A DNA stretch of 64,000 bases, from positions 310,001 to 374,000 of the forward strand of contig CAZICZ010000001.1 in assembly GCA_964538025.1 (NCBI GenBank), written 5' to 3'. A model generated the notes under the pieces. The model did no database searches. It was given only the letters and a program-made list of their open reading frames with translations, and was not told the origin of the DNA. Below, one piece after another: positions 43,437 to 52,529 of the stretch (its first letter is position 1; each line of letters starts with the position of its first letter). Made by a program: the position numbers and the translations under genes. This DNA is from UBA5078 sp964538025 (GTDB lineage: Bacteria > Pseudomonadota > Gammaproteobacteria > Pseudomonadales > Pseudohongiellaceae).

Positions 43437-44339
43437 TCAGCGGGCAGAGGATTGTTCCTGTGCGATACGCGTCAGAATTGAAGCACGTCGCTCTGCAATC
43501 ATGTCGTGCCAGGCTTGCTGCGACAGCAGGGGATGCGGCCGCGTCTGCACGCGCATGAGCGCTTCGATACCGTCAAAGGGCGCCTCGGGATGCCCGGTGA
43601 GATAGAGGTCGGGTTGCAGTTTTTCGAGATTGTCGAAGCCCGTCATGGTCTGTTCGATCAAGTCGGGAAACCGGGGATTGTTGACAAGCTGCACGCCGTC
43701 ATTCGGGCCATTGCACCCGAAAATCGCCACGACATAGGGTGTCTTGTCATCCACTGTCGTGGTCGACCAGGTGGTGCAACCCGGCGTGTGACCTGGCACC
43801 CACGTCGCTGTCAGCGTTGTATCGCCCAGGCGTATCTGCTCGCCATCCTTCAGCCGGCGATCCACCTTGACCGGTTCCCAGCCCTCGAACCCCAAGGGTG
43901 AAAGATCACGCCCCGCCTCCATGGCATCGGCATCGGCATCCATCACGAGCACTTTGGCGCCGGTCAGACGCTGCATGACCGCGTGGCCTTGAATATGATC
44001 AAAATGTGCATGGCTGGAAAGGATGTAGCGGACGTCTTGCAGGGAGAATCCCAGCGCCTCGATATTGTGACGGATACCGGCTGTCATTTCCGACACCCCG
44101 GTATCAATCAGAAAATGGCCGCGCTCGGTGGTGATGAGATAGGAGGCAATGTTGCGGGCGCCGACGTAGTAGATGTTGCCGATGATGCGGAAGCCCTCCA
44201 CGGGCTCCGCACTGTGCTCATGGAAATTCCGCCCTGCCGCAATTTTCTGCTCCATGCTCATCGCGTCGTAGCGACCCGGCTGCGCATGGAGCAGGCTTGT
44301 TCCCAGCAGTGCCAACAGACCCCAGAAGACCGGTTTCAT
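43437..44339 (-). CDS. exported metallo-beta-lactamase fold protein, subclass B3-like
   Basis: This is 300 residues from the ATG at 44339, with a signal peptide (FWGLLALLGTSLLHAQ). All B3 ligands are present: H110, H112, D114 and H115 in SSHAHFDH, H184 in PGHTPGC and H250 in LTGHPEAP. NIYYVGARNIASYLITTERGHFLIDTGV at about 55-82 is a B3 hallmark. It could be a true beta-lactamase or a related hydrolase; sequence alone does not decide. It is last in a three-gene unit with two paralogous exported proteins (gaps 16 and 20 bases). Confidence 0.85.
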   Translation of the reverse strand: MKPVFWGLLALLGTSLLHAQPGRYDAMSMEQKIAAGRNFHEHSAEPVEGFRIIGNIYYVGARNIASYLITTERGHFLIDTGVSEMTAGIRHNIEALGFSLQDVRYILSSHAHFDHIQGHAVMQRLTGAKVLVMDADADAMEAGRDLSPLGFEGWEPVKVDRRLKDGEQIRLGDTTLTATWVPGHTPGCTTWSTTTVDDKTPYVVAIFGCNGPNDGVQLVNNPRFPDLIEQTMTGFDNLEKLQPDLYLTGHPEAPFDGIEALMRVQTRPHPLLSQQAWHDMIAERRASILTRIAQEQSSAR

Positions 44340-44355
44340 CACGTCTCTCAGCGCA

Positions 44356-45162
44356 TTACTCGACGGACGGCTTTCGGTATTGCCCGTAAAGCAGCTCTTC
44401 GACAAATTCCACGCACTTGAATTCCAGCATCATGGCATTGGGCTCGATGCGTCGATACAAGGGCATGCTGATTTTCCAGGGCTCCGTAAAAACTTCTGGG
44501 TCTGTGATGGTGGCTTCGTACTGAATATGATTTGCTCCCATCAGGGTGTAGCGCTCTTCTACCACCATCTGGTAGCTGTGCCAGTTACCCGACTGGTCGA
44601 ACCACGTGTCCGGCATTTGACCGGTCACAGTGATGACCAAGGTATCGCCTTCCCAGTGCCCGACATTGTGTCCCATCCAGCTGTCCACCTGAGACTCGAA
44701 ATCGGGTTTGTCCATATAGACCATGCGATCCGCACCGGCAAACTGATAAGTGATCAGCGTGGTGTCGGGCGCCTGGAAGATCTGGAATGGGTATGGGATA
44801 TAGGTGGCACGCGGCACGCCAGGCAAATAGCATTTCACCAGCGGATCCAGCGCCAGCCAGTTCGCCTGATTTTCAAGTTTCTTCGCAAGTGCTTCGGGCT
44901 TGTAGGGAATCTTGCCGCTTCCCTGAACCACGCCCATCCCTCCGGGAATGGCCGCCAGAGCTCCCATTTCAACAACGGGGCCGGGTCGTGCCGCGTGGGT
45001 TTCAAGGTCCAGATGCGCGGTGCCCAGCGCCTGCCAAATGCCATTGAAATCGGGTTTGCCGTCCGGGGTGCGCGGAATATCTCCCTGCGCGCTCACGGAC
45101 CCAGACAACAGGGCGCACAGCAATCCCGCCGTGCCTGCTAAATGACGAATACGTGCTTTCAT
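44356..45162 (-). CDS. exported protein, unknown family (paralog of the next gene)
   Basis: This 268-residue protein has a signal peptide (LAGTAGLLCALLSGSVSAQG) and a mature start TPDGKPDFNGIWQ. The core includes YPFQIFQAPDTTLITYQ, HNVGHWEGDTLVITVTGQ, ERYTLMGANHIQYEATITDP and EPWKISMPLYRR. The same pattern recurs in the neighbouring 335-residue protein (GYWDGDTLVVETTNF, ERFTRVSDDRVDYVFTVNDP), so the two are diverged duplicates. No enzymatic motif is recognised; the repeated strands suggest a beta-barrel or lipocalin-like fold. It lies directly upstream of the MBL-fold gene in one operon. Confidence 0.75.
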   Translation of the reverse strand: MKARIRHLAGTAGLLCALLSGSVSAQGDIPRTPDGKPDFNGIWQALGTAHLDLETHAARPGPVVEMGALAAIPGGMGVVQGSGKIPYKPEALAKKLENQANWLALDPLVKCYLPGVPRATYIPYPFQIFQAPDTTLITYQFAGADRMVYMDKPDFESQVDSWMGHNVGHWEGDTLVITVTGQMPDTWFDQSGNWHSYQMVVEERYTLMGANHIQYEATITDPEVFTEPWKISMPLYRRIEPNAMMLEFKCVEFVEELLYGQYRKPSVE

Positions 45163-45182
45163 GTCCAGATGATTCCTTATGA

Positions 45183-46190
45183 TTAGTTGCCTGACGCGTC
45201 GATGTAAGTGCCATCTTCAATACGCTGACCGCGCAGAATATTCACCATTCCGTAATTGCCTTCATGGCAGGCGTATTCGTAAATCTCTTCTTCCATCTTG
45301 TGCATGGGCACTTCGACAGTGAAAGGCGCCGCGAAGGCCTTCGGATCGTTGACGGTAAAGACGTAATCCACCCGATCATCCGAAACGCGCGTAAAACGCT
45401 CGATCAGATGCATGTTGGCGGAGATGCCGGTGCCACGGAAACTCTGTGTCTTGTCCGTAAAGTTCGTGGTTTCCACAACGAGCGTATCGCCGTCCCAGTA
45501 TCCTCTTGAGTCACCGGTCCACTGAGCGACATCCGACGGCAGATGCGGGCGTCCATCGATCGGCACGATGCGCGCCTCGTGAATCATTTCATTGAAGATC
45601 ACGAAATGATCCTTGTTTTGGAACAGCTGCACATTATTGTTGTACATACTGGGCATGAAGGGAGGCACGGAGTTGAAACCCAACAGGCAGCGCTCGGAGA
45701 GACCGCGCTGCTCCGGGTGATCCTTGCCGATCCCCCCCACGGTGAAACGGACGGGCAACTCGCCCTTGATATCGGGCCCAAGGCCGCCGAATGCCACCGG
45801 AGCGCCGGGCACTCGTGCCGGCATGCGACCCGTCGGGGGATCAATCAGCAGTGAGGTCCGTGTATTTTCTTCCACGGGCACGCCTTCGATCCAGAACTGG
45901 TTGTACCCCCCTACACCACCCTGACTGGATCGCCCGTCGGAACGCTCGATCTCGGCAAGCGCTTCCGCACGAATCTGAGCGACCTCGTCGGCTGTCAGAA
46001 ACTCACGGTCTGCATATTGGGCAGGACGTTCCAGGGGAGTATTGGAGCTGAAGTTCCAGACGCCGCGCAGATCGGGCTGTCCCCACTCATTGCGGGGGGC
46101 GACATAAGGGGTATCGGCAGCCTGCGCCGAGGCGGCGAATTGCATGGCGATGCCAGTGAGCACTGCAAGTGATACGAGACGACGGGACAT
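45183..46190 (-). CDS. exported protein, unknown family (paralog of the downstream gene)
   Basis: This 335-residue protein starts at 46190 with GGAGGAG seven bases upstream and a signal peptide (LAVLTGIAMQFAASAQA). The mature part begins with EWGQPDLRGVWNFSS, parallel to PDFNGIWQ in its neighbour. It has a 60-residue insertion (LTADEVAQIRAEALAEIERSDGRSS) absent from the smaller paralog, then the common core (NVQLFQNKDHFVIFNEMIHEARIVPID, then GYWDGDTLVVETTNFTDKT). It is first in the three-gene unit with its paralog and the MBL-fold protein. Function unknown. Confidence 0.75.
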   Translation of the reverse strand: MSRRLVSLAVLTGIAMQFAASAQAADTPYVAPRNEWGQPDLRGVWNFSSNTPLERPAQYADREFLTADEVAQIRAEALAEIERSDGRSSQGGVGGYNQFWIEGVPVEENTRTSLLIDPPTGRMPARVPGAPVAFGGLGPDIKGELPVRFTVGGIGKDHPEQRGLSERCLLGFNSVPPFMPSMYNNNVQLFQNKDHFVIFNEMIHEARIVPIDGRPHLPSDVAQWTGDSRGYWDGDTLVVETTNFTDKTQSFRGTGISANMHLIERFTRVSDDRVDYVFTVNDPKAFAAPFTVEVPMHKMEEEIYEYACHEGNYGMVNILRGQRIEDGTYIDASGN

Positions 46191-46459
46191 GTCATTCTCC
46201 TCCAGAGGGTATCAATCGGGTTGATTGAGCATATTTTTTATGTGAATGGCTTTCCGTAAACGTCCTGTTTTAAACGGAATGCTCGCGAGGGTAATCCAGT
46301 GTTTTTCGTAATTCAATCTTTATCGGGGGGAATGCGCCGGGGAGTCAATCGTTCGGGACACATTCAAACGTGGCGATCGAATGTCCCCTGTCATGTGCAG
46401 TAATGCAGGGGGAGGGACGGGCCCTTGCGCCCAGAATTTCGGGCAACAATTCGGGCAAT
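46191..46459. other. AT-rich intergenic region upstream of the MBL operon
   Basis: I see no gene here. The stretch holds the leader and presumably the promoter of the minus-strand operon, including the GGAGGAG ribosome site just above 46190 and an A/T-rich segment (about 46231-46275). The remaining part (46320-46459) shows no feature I can name and ends at the tRNA terminator. Confidence 0.6.
46212..46228 (-). promoter_or_regulatory. small inverted repeat in the MBL-operon leader
   Basis: TCAATC (46212-46217) and GATTGA (46223-46228) form a 6-bp dyad with a 5-base centre, just above the ribosome site of the first operon gene. It could be an operator or a leader hairpin; it is short and could be chance. 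Confidence 0.3.
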
Positions 46460-46486
46460 AAAAAAGGCATCGCGAGGGATGCCTTT
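46460..46486 (-). terminator. Rho-independent terminator of tRNA-Thr
   Basis: On the minus strand AAAGGCATC (46486-46478) pairs with GATGCCTTT (46471-46463), and the T-run continues to 46461. It begins eight bases after the CCA end of the tRNA. Confidence 0.88.
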
Positions 46487-46493
46487 GGGAAGA

Positions 46494-46571
<78 letters not shown>

Positions 46572-46725
46572 ACGGAACGTCTATACCGTTCAGGGCGCGC
46601 ATACTACCAATCCTTCCGGGATTGGGCAATAATTTTTTGCCTCCCTTTTCGTTGATCGCCCCTGCGATATGCGCTAGCTTTGCTAGGCAGGTTTTCCCTT
46701 CCCAGCATTCAGGCGATAAGCAGCA

Positions 46726-48366
46726 ATGATCAGCCCTAGCCGCAGTAAATCTTGGCAAAAACTCACGTCGCACTACCTCAATTTGCACCAAAATGGGACC
46801 ACCATCGCCAGCCTTTTTAAGGATGACGCCACGCGGTTTGAACGCTTTCACTGTGGCATTGAAGGGCTCCTGTTTGACTACTCCAAGAATCTTGCCTCTG
46901 AAGAGACCATGTCCCGTCTGTTTGAGCTCGCACGGGAGTCTGATCTCGGCGCCGCTATCAAGGCGATGTATCGCGGCGACAAGATCAATACCACGGAGGA
47001 TCGCCCTGCCCTTCATGTCGCGCTGCGTACACCGCTTCCCGAGGCGGATCCCAGCTTCAACGCCGCCGTCGACAGCACCTTGGCCAAAATGGACGCCTTT
47101 GTGGAAAAAATTCATTCCGGGGCATGGACGGGCTATTCCGGCAAAAGGATCGACACGGTCATCAATATCGGCATCGGTGGCTCCGATCTTGGACCTGCCA
47201 TGGTCACCAGCGCCTTGCAGCATTGGCAGCATCCCGGCATCAGGACGTTCTTTGTGTCAAATGTAGACCCGGCCCACATGCGTCAAACGCTGGAGAAGGC
47301 CTCACCCGAGAGCACGCTGTTCATCATCGCCTCCAAGTCATTCAGCACGCTGGAAACTCATCAGAATGCTGCACTGGCACGGCGGTGGTATCTCGAAAAC
47401 GGCGGCAGTGAAGACGACATTGCGCGTCATTTTGTCGCCGTCTCGGCCAATGTCGCCAAGGCGCGTGCCTTCGGGATTGGTGAGGACAACATCTTTCCCC
47501 TGTGGGACTGGGTAGGGGGGCGTTATTCGCTCTGGTCCGCGATCGGGCTGCCCATCGCATTGTCGATCGGCATGGCATCCTTTCGAACGCTTTTACACGG
47601 CGCCCGCCTCGCAGATGAGCATTTTGCGGCTGCGCCGTTTGAACACAATATCCCCGTCATCATGGGGCTGTTGAGTGTGTGGTACGGCGGGTTTGTGGGT
47701 GCCACCAGCCACGTGGTCCTGCCTTACAGCCAGGAACTGTCTCTGTTCCCAGCCTTCCTGCAACAGCTGGACATGGAGAGCCTGGGCAAATCCGTGGAGA
47801 TGGACGGCAACCGCCTTTTGGTGCCAAGTGGCCCGATAATCTGGGGAAGCGCGGGCACCAATGGCCAGCACTCCTTTCACCAGCTGCTGCACCAGGGTAC
47901 CCATTACATCCCGGCAGATTTCATCGGAATCGTCACGAGTCATTTCCCGCAGGATGAGGAGCAGCACCAACATCTTCTTGCCAACTGTTTCAGCCAAAGC
48001 CAGGCACTGATGGTGGGCAAGTCGCAACGGGAGGCTTTTAATGAACTGCTGGCGCAGGGGCTGACCGAAGCGCAGGCCTACGCATTGGCGAAACACAAGG
48101 TAATTCCCGGCAACAAACCCAGCAATACCTTCCTGCTTGACAGCTTGACACCTCAGACGTTGGGCAGCCTGATCGCCCTGTATGAACACAAGGTCTTTGT
48201 TGAAAGTGTCATCTGGCACATTAACGCATTCGATCAGTGGGGAGTTGAGCTTGGCAAACAGCTGGGAGTCAAACTCTATGACGCCTTGAGTGGCGAGGCC
48301 GACTGTTCGTCCTTCGATGCATCCACTAACGGGCTGATCAACCATTGCCGAAAAGCGTATGACTGA
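46726..48366 (+). CDS. pgi: glucose-6-phosphate isomerase
   Basis: This 546-residue protein carries both PGI signatures: VINIGIGGSDLGPAMV at about 145-160 and the C-terminal INAFDQWGVELGKQLG. GGRYSLWSAIGL, LPYSQELSLFPAFLQQLDMES and WGSAGTNGQHSFHQLLHQGT are the conserved substrate loops. It interconverts glucose 6-phosphate and fructose 6-phosphate, feeding both the PPi-PFK and, through ManC, GDP-mannose synthesis. Its end overlaps the RimBK gene by eight bases. Confidence 0.96.
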   Translation: MISPSRSKSWQKLTSHYLNLHQNGTTIASLFKDDATRFERFHCGIEGLLFDYSKNLASEETMSRLFELARESDLGAAIKAMYRGDKINTTEDRPALHVALRTPLPEADPSFNAAVDSTLAKMDAFVEKIHSGAWTGYSGKRIDTVINIGIGGSDLGPAMVTSALQHWQHPGIRTFFVSNVDPAHMRQTLEKASPESTLFIIASKSFSTLETHQNAALARRWYLENGGSEDDIARHFVAVSANVAKARAFGIGEDNIFPLWDWVGGRYSLWSAIGLPIALSIGMASFRTLLHGARLADEHFAAAPFEHNIPVIMGLLSVWYGGFVGATSHVVLPYSQELSLFPAFLQQLDMESLGKSVEMDGNRLLVPSGPIIWGSAGTNGQHSFHQLLHQGTHYIPADFIGIVTSHFPQDEEQHQHLLANCFSQSQALMVGKSQREAFNELLAQGLTEAQAYALAKHKVIPGNKPSNTFLLDSLTPQTLGSLIALYEHKVFVESVIWHINAFDQWGVELGKQLGVKLYDALSGEADCSSFDASTNGLINHCRKAYD

Positions 48367-49774
48367 GCGTCACCAAAAAGTCATTGTGGGAAGTGAGGAG
48401 TGGTGCGCGCTTCCTCTTCTGGGCATCCCCGCCATCAAGGTACGTGTCGATTCGGGCGCGCGAACCTCTGCCATCCACGCATTCAACATCAAGAGCTTCA
48501 AACGCGGGCTAGTGCCGTGGGTGAGTTTTGAAGTCCATCCCCTGCAGAACAACCGGCGTACCATCGTGCGCTGCGAGGCGCAGGTGGTCGATAAGCGAGT
48601 GGTGAAAAGCTCCAGTGGTATTGCCGAAAAGCGCTATGTCATTGTGACTACGCTGGAGCATGACGGCAGATGCTGGGATATCGAACTGACGCTGACCAAC
48701 CGGGACTCGATGGGATATCGCATGCTGCTAGGACGGGAAGCCATGATCGGCCGCATTCTCGTTGACCCCGCCGCCAGTTTTCTGGGCGGGCACATCAATG
48801 AAGAAAGCCTGTCGCGCCATTACTCCGATAGCACGGAGGAAAAATCGGGTCTGACACTCGCGCTTCTGGCAAGCAATCCCGACCTGCCGAGCAACCAACG
48901 CCTCATGGAAGCTGCCGAAGAGCGCGGCCACGAAATCCATTTTTACGATATCAAACAGTGCTACATGAAACTGGACGCCGAAGCGCCAGAAGTGCATTAC
49001 CGCGGGGGACAGATCCTGAATCAGCTCGATGCGGTAATTCCCCGTATCCGACCCGACCTAACCTTTTATGGCTGCGCCCTCGTTCGCCAGTTTGAAAGCA
49101 TCGGGCTGTTTTCCCTTAATACCGCCGAAGCGATCAGCCACTCGCGGGACAAGCTCTATTCCCTGCAAGTGCTCTTGCGCCATGGACTGCAGATTCCCAC
49201 CTCCGGGTTTGCCGACAGCCCGATGGAAACCGATGAATTGATCGACATGGTGAATGGGGCGCCACTGGTCGTGAAATTGCTGGAAGGCCCCCAGGGCCGG
49301 GGCGTCGTGCTGGCCGAAACCCGCAAGGCGGGAGAAAGCCTGATCAATGCCTTCAAGTCGCTGCAGGCTAATCTGCTGGTGCAGGAATTTATCAAGGAGG
49401 CAGAGGGCAAGGATTTACGCTTGTTTGTGGTCGACGGCAAGGTCGTCGCCTCCATGGAGCGGCACGCGGTGGCAGGCGATTTCCGCGCGAATCTTCACCG
49501 TAATGTCAGCGCCTCAACGGTCAAGATAACGCCGGAAGAAAAACGGCTGGCGATAAAGGCGGCGCGGGTGATGGGACTGAAGGTGGCAGGCGTCGACCTC
49601 ATTCGATCAAAAAAAGGTCCTCTGCTTCTGGAGGTGAATTCCTGCCCACGCCTCAATGACATCGAAGAGGTCACCGGAAAAGACATTGCGGGCGCCATGA
49701 TCAGCGCGATTGAGCGGCAGCTGGGGTGGAAGCGTGCACTGGCCAGCCCGATCGACCCGGTGAAGACACAATAA
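48359..49774 (+). CDS. rimK: RimB-RimK fusion: retropepsin-like/ATP-grasp S6 glutamate ligase
   Basis: This 471-residue protein begins with a RimB-type aspartic-protease-like domain (about 1-140; VRVDSGARTSAIHA with D31, MLLGREAMIG). A RimK-type ATP-grasp ligase follows (about 160-455: TLALLASNPDLPSNQRLMEAAEERGHE, VVKLLEGPQGRGVVLAE, VQEFIKEAEGKDLRLFVVDGKVVASMER, LLEVNSCPRL). In E. coli these are separate genes. RimK adds glutamate residues to the C-terminus of ribosomal protein S6, and RimB modulates it. Its start overlaps the end of pgi. Confidence 0.88.
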   Translation: MTERHQKVIVGSEEWCALPLLGIPAIKVRVDSGARTSAIHAFNIKSFKRGLVPWVSFEVHPLQNNRRTIVRCEAQVVDKRVVKSSSGIAEKRYVIVTTLEHDGRCWDIELTLTNRDSMGYRMLLGREAMIGRILVDPAASFLGGHINEESLSRHYSDSTEEKSGLTLALLASNPDLPSNQRLMEAAEERGHEIHFYDIKQCYMKLDAEAPEVHYRGGQILNQLDAVIPRIRPDLTFYGCALVRQFESIGLFSLNTAEAISHSRDKLYSLQVLLRHGLQIPTSGFADSPMETDELIDMVNGAPLVVKLLEGPQGRGVVLAETRKAGESLINAFKSLQANLLVQEFIKEAEGKDLRLFVVDGKVVASMERHAVAGDFRANLHRNVSASTVKITPEEKRLAIKAARVMGLKVAGVDLIRSKKGPLLLEVNSCPRLNDIEEVTGKDIAGAMISAIERQLGWKRALASPIDPVKTQ

Positions 49775-50245
49775 ATGACCACCACGCCTGTCGAACACTC
49801 TCCCGCATTGATACTGAGAACGGGCCAGAAGGCCGATATGCCCTGGCTCTACGAGAGTTTCAAACGAACCATGCAGGACTATATCCGCGACACCTGGGGG
49901 TGGGATGAATTGTTGCAAAGCCACAGCTTTCAGGACAATCTCCCGCCTCGCAGTTTCACCATTGCCATGCTCGATGACATCCACGTGGGAGCCTTCAACC
50001 TGCGCGAGAAACCGGACCATCTGTGGTTGGAAATGTTGCTGGTCCCGCCCGAATTTCAACGGCAAGGCATAGGCACACAGTTGTTGAATGTCGCGAAATT
50101 ACGGGCAGCGAAGGCCGACAAACCCATGCGCCTCAGTGTTCTCAAGCGCAACCCGGCCCAGCACTTCTATGCCCGCATGGGCTTTACCCAGCAGGATGAG
50201 GACATCTGGAGCATACGCATGCAATGGCGACAGATGTCCTCTTAA
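49775..50245 (+). CDS. GNAT N-acetyltransferase
   Basis: This 156-residue GNAT starts directly at the base after the RimBK stop. Motif A is LEMLLVPPEFQRQGIGTQLLNVAK, with the Q/R-x-x-G-x-G acetyl-CoA loop. LSVLKRNPAQHFYARMGF is motif B. The acceptor is not predictable; its position after the S6 ligase gene hints at a ribosomal or protein substrate, but this is speculative. It is convergent with manB. Confidence 0.82.
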   Translation: MTTTPVEHSPALILRTGQKADMPWLYESFKRTMQDYIRDTWGWDELLQSHSFQDNLPPRSFTIAMLDDIHVGAFNLREKPDHLWLEMLLVPPEFQRQGIGTQLLNVAKLRAAKADKPMRLSVLKRNPAQHFYARMGFTQQDEDIWSIRMQWRQMSS

Positions 50246-50255
50246 GCACGGCAGC

Positions 50256-51605
50256 TCAGGACATCATTGCCAACAGCTCCGCCGTTTTCGCCTCCATCAG
50301 CACTTTGTCGCCGCGGGACTCGACGTTCAACCGGACGACCGGTTCTGTATTGGACATCCGCAGATTGAATCGCCAGTCATCAAAACTCATGCTGAGCCCA
50401 TCGGTAAAATCCACCGCCTTGGCGGAAATTTCGAAACGGGCCTGAACCTTGGCCAGGAGTGCCGCGGGGTCCGCGATGGTCTTGTTGATTTCGCCACTCG
50501 CCGGAAACGCTGCCATGCGCTCCTCCACCAGCTGCGACATCGTCTTGCCTCGAATGCAGATCATCTCCAGTACCAGCAGCCACGAAATCATGCCGCTGTC
50601 ACAGTAGGCGAAATCCCGGAAGTAATGATGGGCACTCATCTCCCCTCCGTAGACGGCGTCTTCCTGACGCATGCGCTCCTTGATAAACGCATGGCCCGTT
50701 TTGCACTGAATGGCATGCCCGCCATGTTTCTGCGCGATCTCAAGGGTATTCCACGTGAGCCGGGGATCATGCACGACCTTGGCGCCTGGGGATTTACGGA
50801 GAAAGCTTTCCGCCAGAAGGCCCACGATGTAATAGCCCTCCACAAAGCCGGCCCGTTCATCAAAAAAGAAGCAGCGATCGAAGTCGCCGTCCCAGGCGAT
50901 GCCCACATCGGCTTTATGCGCCAGAATGGCGTCGATCGACGGTTGTCGATTTTCCACTAACAGGGGGTTGGGAACCCCGTTCGGGAAATGTCCGTCGGGG
51001 GCGTGATGCACCTTGATAAATTCAAAGGGCAAGTGCGGTTCGAGCAAGTCGATGATTGCCCCTGCCCCTCCGTTTCCCGCATTCACCACCACCTTCAGCG
51101 GCTTTAGCGCCGTAAGATCGATATAGCTCAGCAGGTGGGCCACATAGGCGCCCTTGGTGTCCTGATAGCTCAGCTGACCACTGCGCGAGGGAGGCGGAAA
51201 CTTGCCCTCCTCTGCCAATGCCTTGATGTCGTTCAGCCCCGTGTCTCCGCTGATGGGTTTGGAATTCTCGCGCACCAGTTTCATCCCGTTGTAGTCCTTG
51301 GGGTTGTGACTGGCGGTCACCACGATTCCACCGCTGGTTTTCAGGTGAGAGGTTGCGAAATACACCTCTTCCGTTCCGCATTGGCCGATGTTGATGACAT
51401 CGACTCCCGAGTCGAGCAAGCCCTGCGTCAGCGCCTTGCACAAGGCTTCGCTGGTCAGGCGGATATCGTAGCCAACGACGACATTTTTGGGGGCCAGCCA
51501 CGTGGCATAGGCACGCCCTATGCGATACGCGATTTCTTCGTTTAACTGATCCGGAATGCGTCCGCGGATATCGTAAGGTTTGAAACAGGTGATCTCGATT
51601 TTCAT
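50256..51605 (-). CDS. manB: phosphomannomutase/phosphoglucomutase (ManB/CpsG type)
   Basis: This 449-residue phosphohexomutase begins ITCFKPYDIRGRIPDQL and has the phosphoserine loop TASHNPKDYNGMKLV, the metal loop DGDFDRCFFFDE, the sugar loop GGEMSAHHYFRDFAYCDSG and the phosphate loop SNTEPVVRLNVESRG. The sequence follows CpsG/ManB closely. It converts mannose 6-phosphate to mannose 1-phosphate for GDP-mannose. It is last in a probable manC-galU-manB unit. Confidence 0.93.
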   Translation of the reverse strand: MKIEITCFKPYDIRGRIPDQLNEEIAYRIGRAYATWLAPKNVVVGYDIRLTSEALCKALTQGLLDSGVDVINIGQCGTEEVYFATSHLKTSGGIVVTASHNPKDYNGMKLVRENSKPISGDTGLNDIKALAEEGKFPPPSRSGQLSYQDTKGAYVAHLLSYIDLTALKPLKVVVNAGNGGAGAIIDLLEPHLPFEFIKVHHAPDGHFPNGVPNPLLVENRQPSIDAILAHKADVGIAWDGDFDRCFFFDERAGFVEGYYIVGLLAESFLRKSPGAKVVHDPRLTWNTLEIAQKHGGHAIQCKTGHAFIKERMRQEDAVYGGEMSAHHYFRDFAYCDSGMISWLLVLEMICIRGKTMSQLVEERMAAFPASGEINKTIADPAALLAKVQARFEISAKAVDFTDGLSMSFDDWRFNLRMSNTEPVVRLNVESRGDKVLMEAKTAELLAMMS

Positions 51606-51623
51606 CAGTGGTCTTCGTCCCTA

Positions 51624-52457
51624 TCAACGCTTTTGGTAGACGTGGGCATAGTTGTAATTGGTCGCGTCCATGAACCCCTCAATGCTTCCGCAATCAAATC
51701 GGCGACCTTTAAATTTATATGCAAGAACGCGACCCATTTTGGCCTGCGTCATCAGGGCATCTGTAATTTGCAGTTCCCCGTTCCTGCCAGGAGGCGTTGT
51801 GCGCAGGATGTCAAAGATGTCGGGCGTGAGAATGTAGCGTCCGATAATGGCAAGATTGCTCGGCGCATCGGCGGGATCGGGCTTTTCGACCATTTCATGG
51901 ACACGATAGAGGCCATCCGCCTCTTCTGTCCCCGCAATCACGCCGTATTTATGGGTCTCCTCTCGCGGGATCTCTTCAATCGCCACAATGCTGCAACGGG
52001 CTTGTTCGTACAGCTTGACCATCTGGCTGAGAACGCCTTCGTCCGGGGCAACGCAATAGTCGTCCGCCAGTAGCACGGCAAACGCCTCCTCTCCTATGAG
52101 GGTTTCCCCGGTCAAAATGGCGTGGCCAAGCCCCTTCATTTCAATTTGCCGGGTATAGGAAAACGTGCACTCCCTGATGATCTTGCGGATATCCGCCAGC
52201 GCCCATTCCTTGGAGGTCCCGGCAATCTGATGCTCGAGTTCGTAACTGATGTCGAAATGATCCTCGAGGGCACGCTTGCCGCGCCCGGTCACGATCGCCA
52301 TCCCCGTGATGCCGGCCGCCATGGCCTCCTCTACCCCGTACTGAATCAAAGGTTTGTTGACCAGTGGGAGCATCTCCTTTGGCATCGATTTGGTGACGGG
52401 AAGAAATCGGGTGCCGTAACCGGCGGCGGGAAAAAGACACTTGCGTATCGTGTTCAT
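51624..52457 (-). CDS. galU: UTP-glucose-1-phosphate uridylyltransferase
   Basis: This is 277 residues from the ATG at 52457, with AAGAGGT upstream. The nucleotide-binding start is FPAAGYGTRFLPVTKSMPKEMLPLVNKPLI. VTGRGKRALEDHFD, FAVLLADDYC and MVEKPDPADAPSNLAIIGRY are GalU-typical. It makes UDP-glucose. It lies 18 bases upstream of manB and 72 bases downstream of manC. Confidence 0.95.
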   Translation of the reverse strand: MNTIRKCLFPAAGYGTRFLPVTKSMPKEMLPLVNKPLIQYGVEEAMAAGITGMAIVTGRGKRALEDHFDISYELEHQIAGTSKEWALADIRKIIRECTFSYTRQIEMKGLGHAILTGETLIGEEAFAVLLADDYCVAPDEGVLSQMVKLYEQARCSIVAIEEIPREETHKYGVIAGTEEADGLYRVHEMVEKPDPADAPSNLAIIGRYILTPDIFDILRTTPPGRNGELQITDALMTQAKMGRVLAYKFKGRRFDCGSIEGFMDATNYNYAHVYQKR

Positions 52458-52529
52458 TTCAACCTCTTGTCTGCTGCGTGTGGGCATGCCCTTGCGGGCG
52501 TGAAAACGGGAAACGTCAGGGATGGCGCA

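Noticed and set aside
46726..46800. Attachment site at the tRNA-Thr gene
   Set aside because: No duplicated tRNA 3' end and no integrase or foreign-looking sequence is seen next to it.
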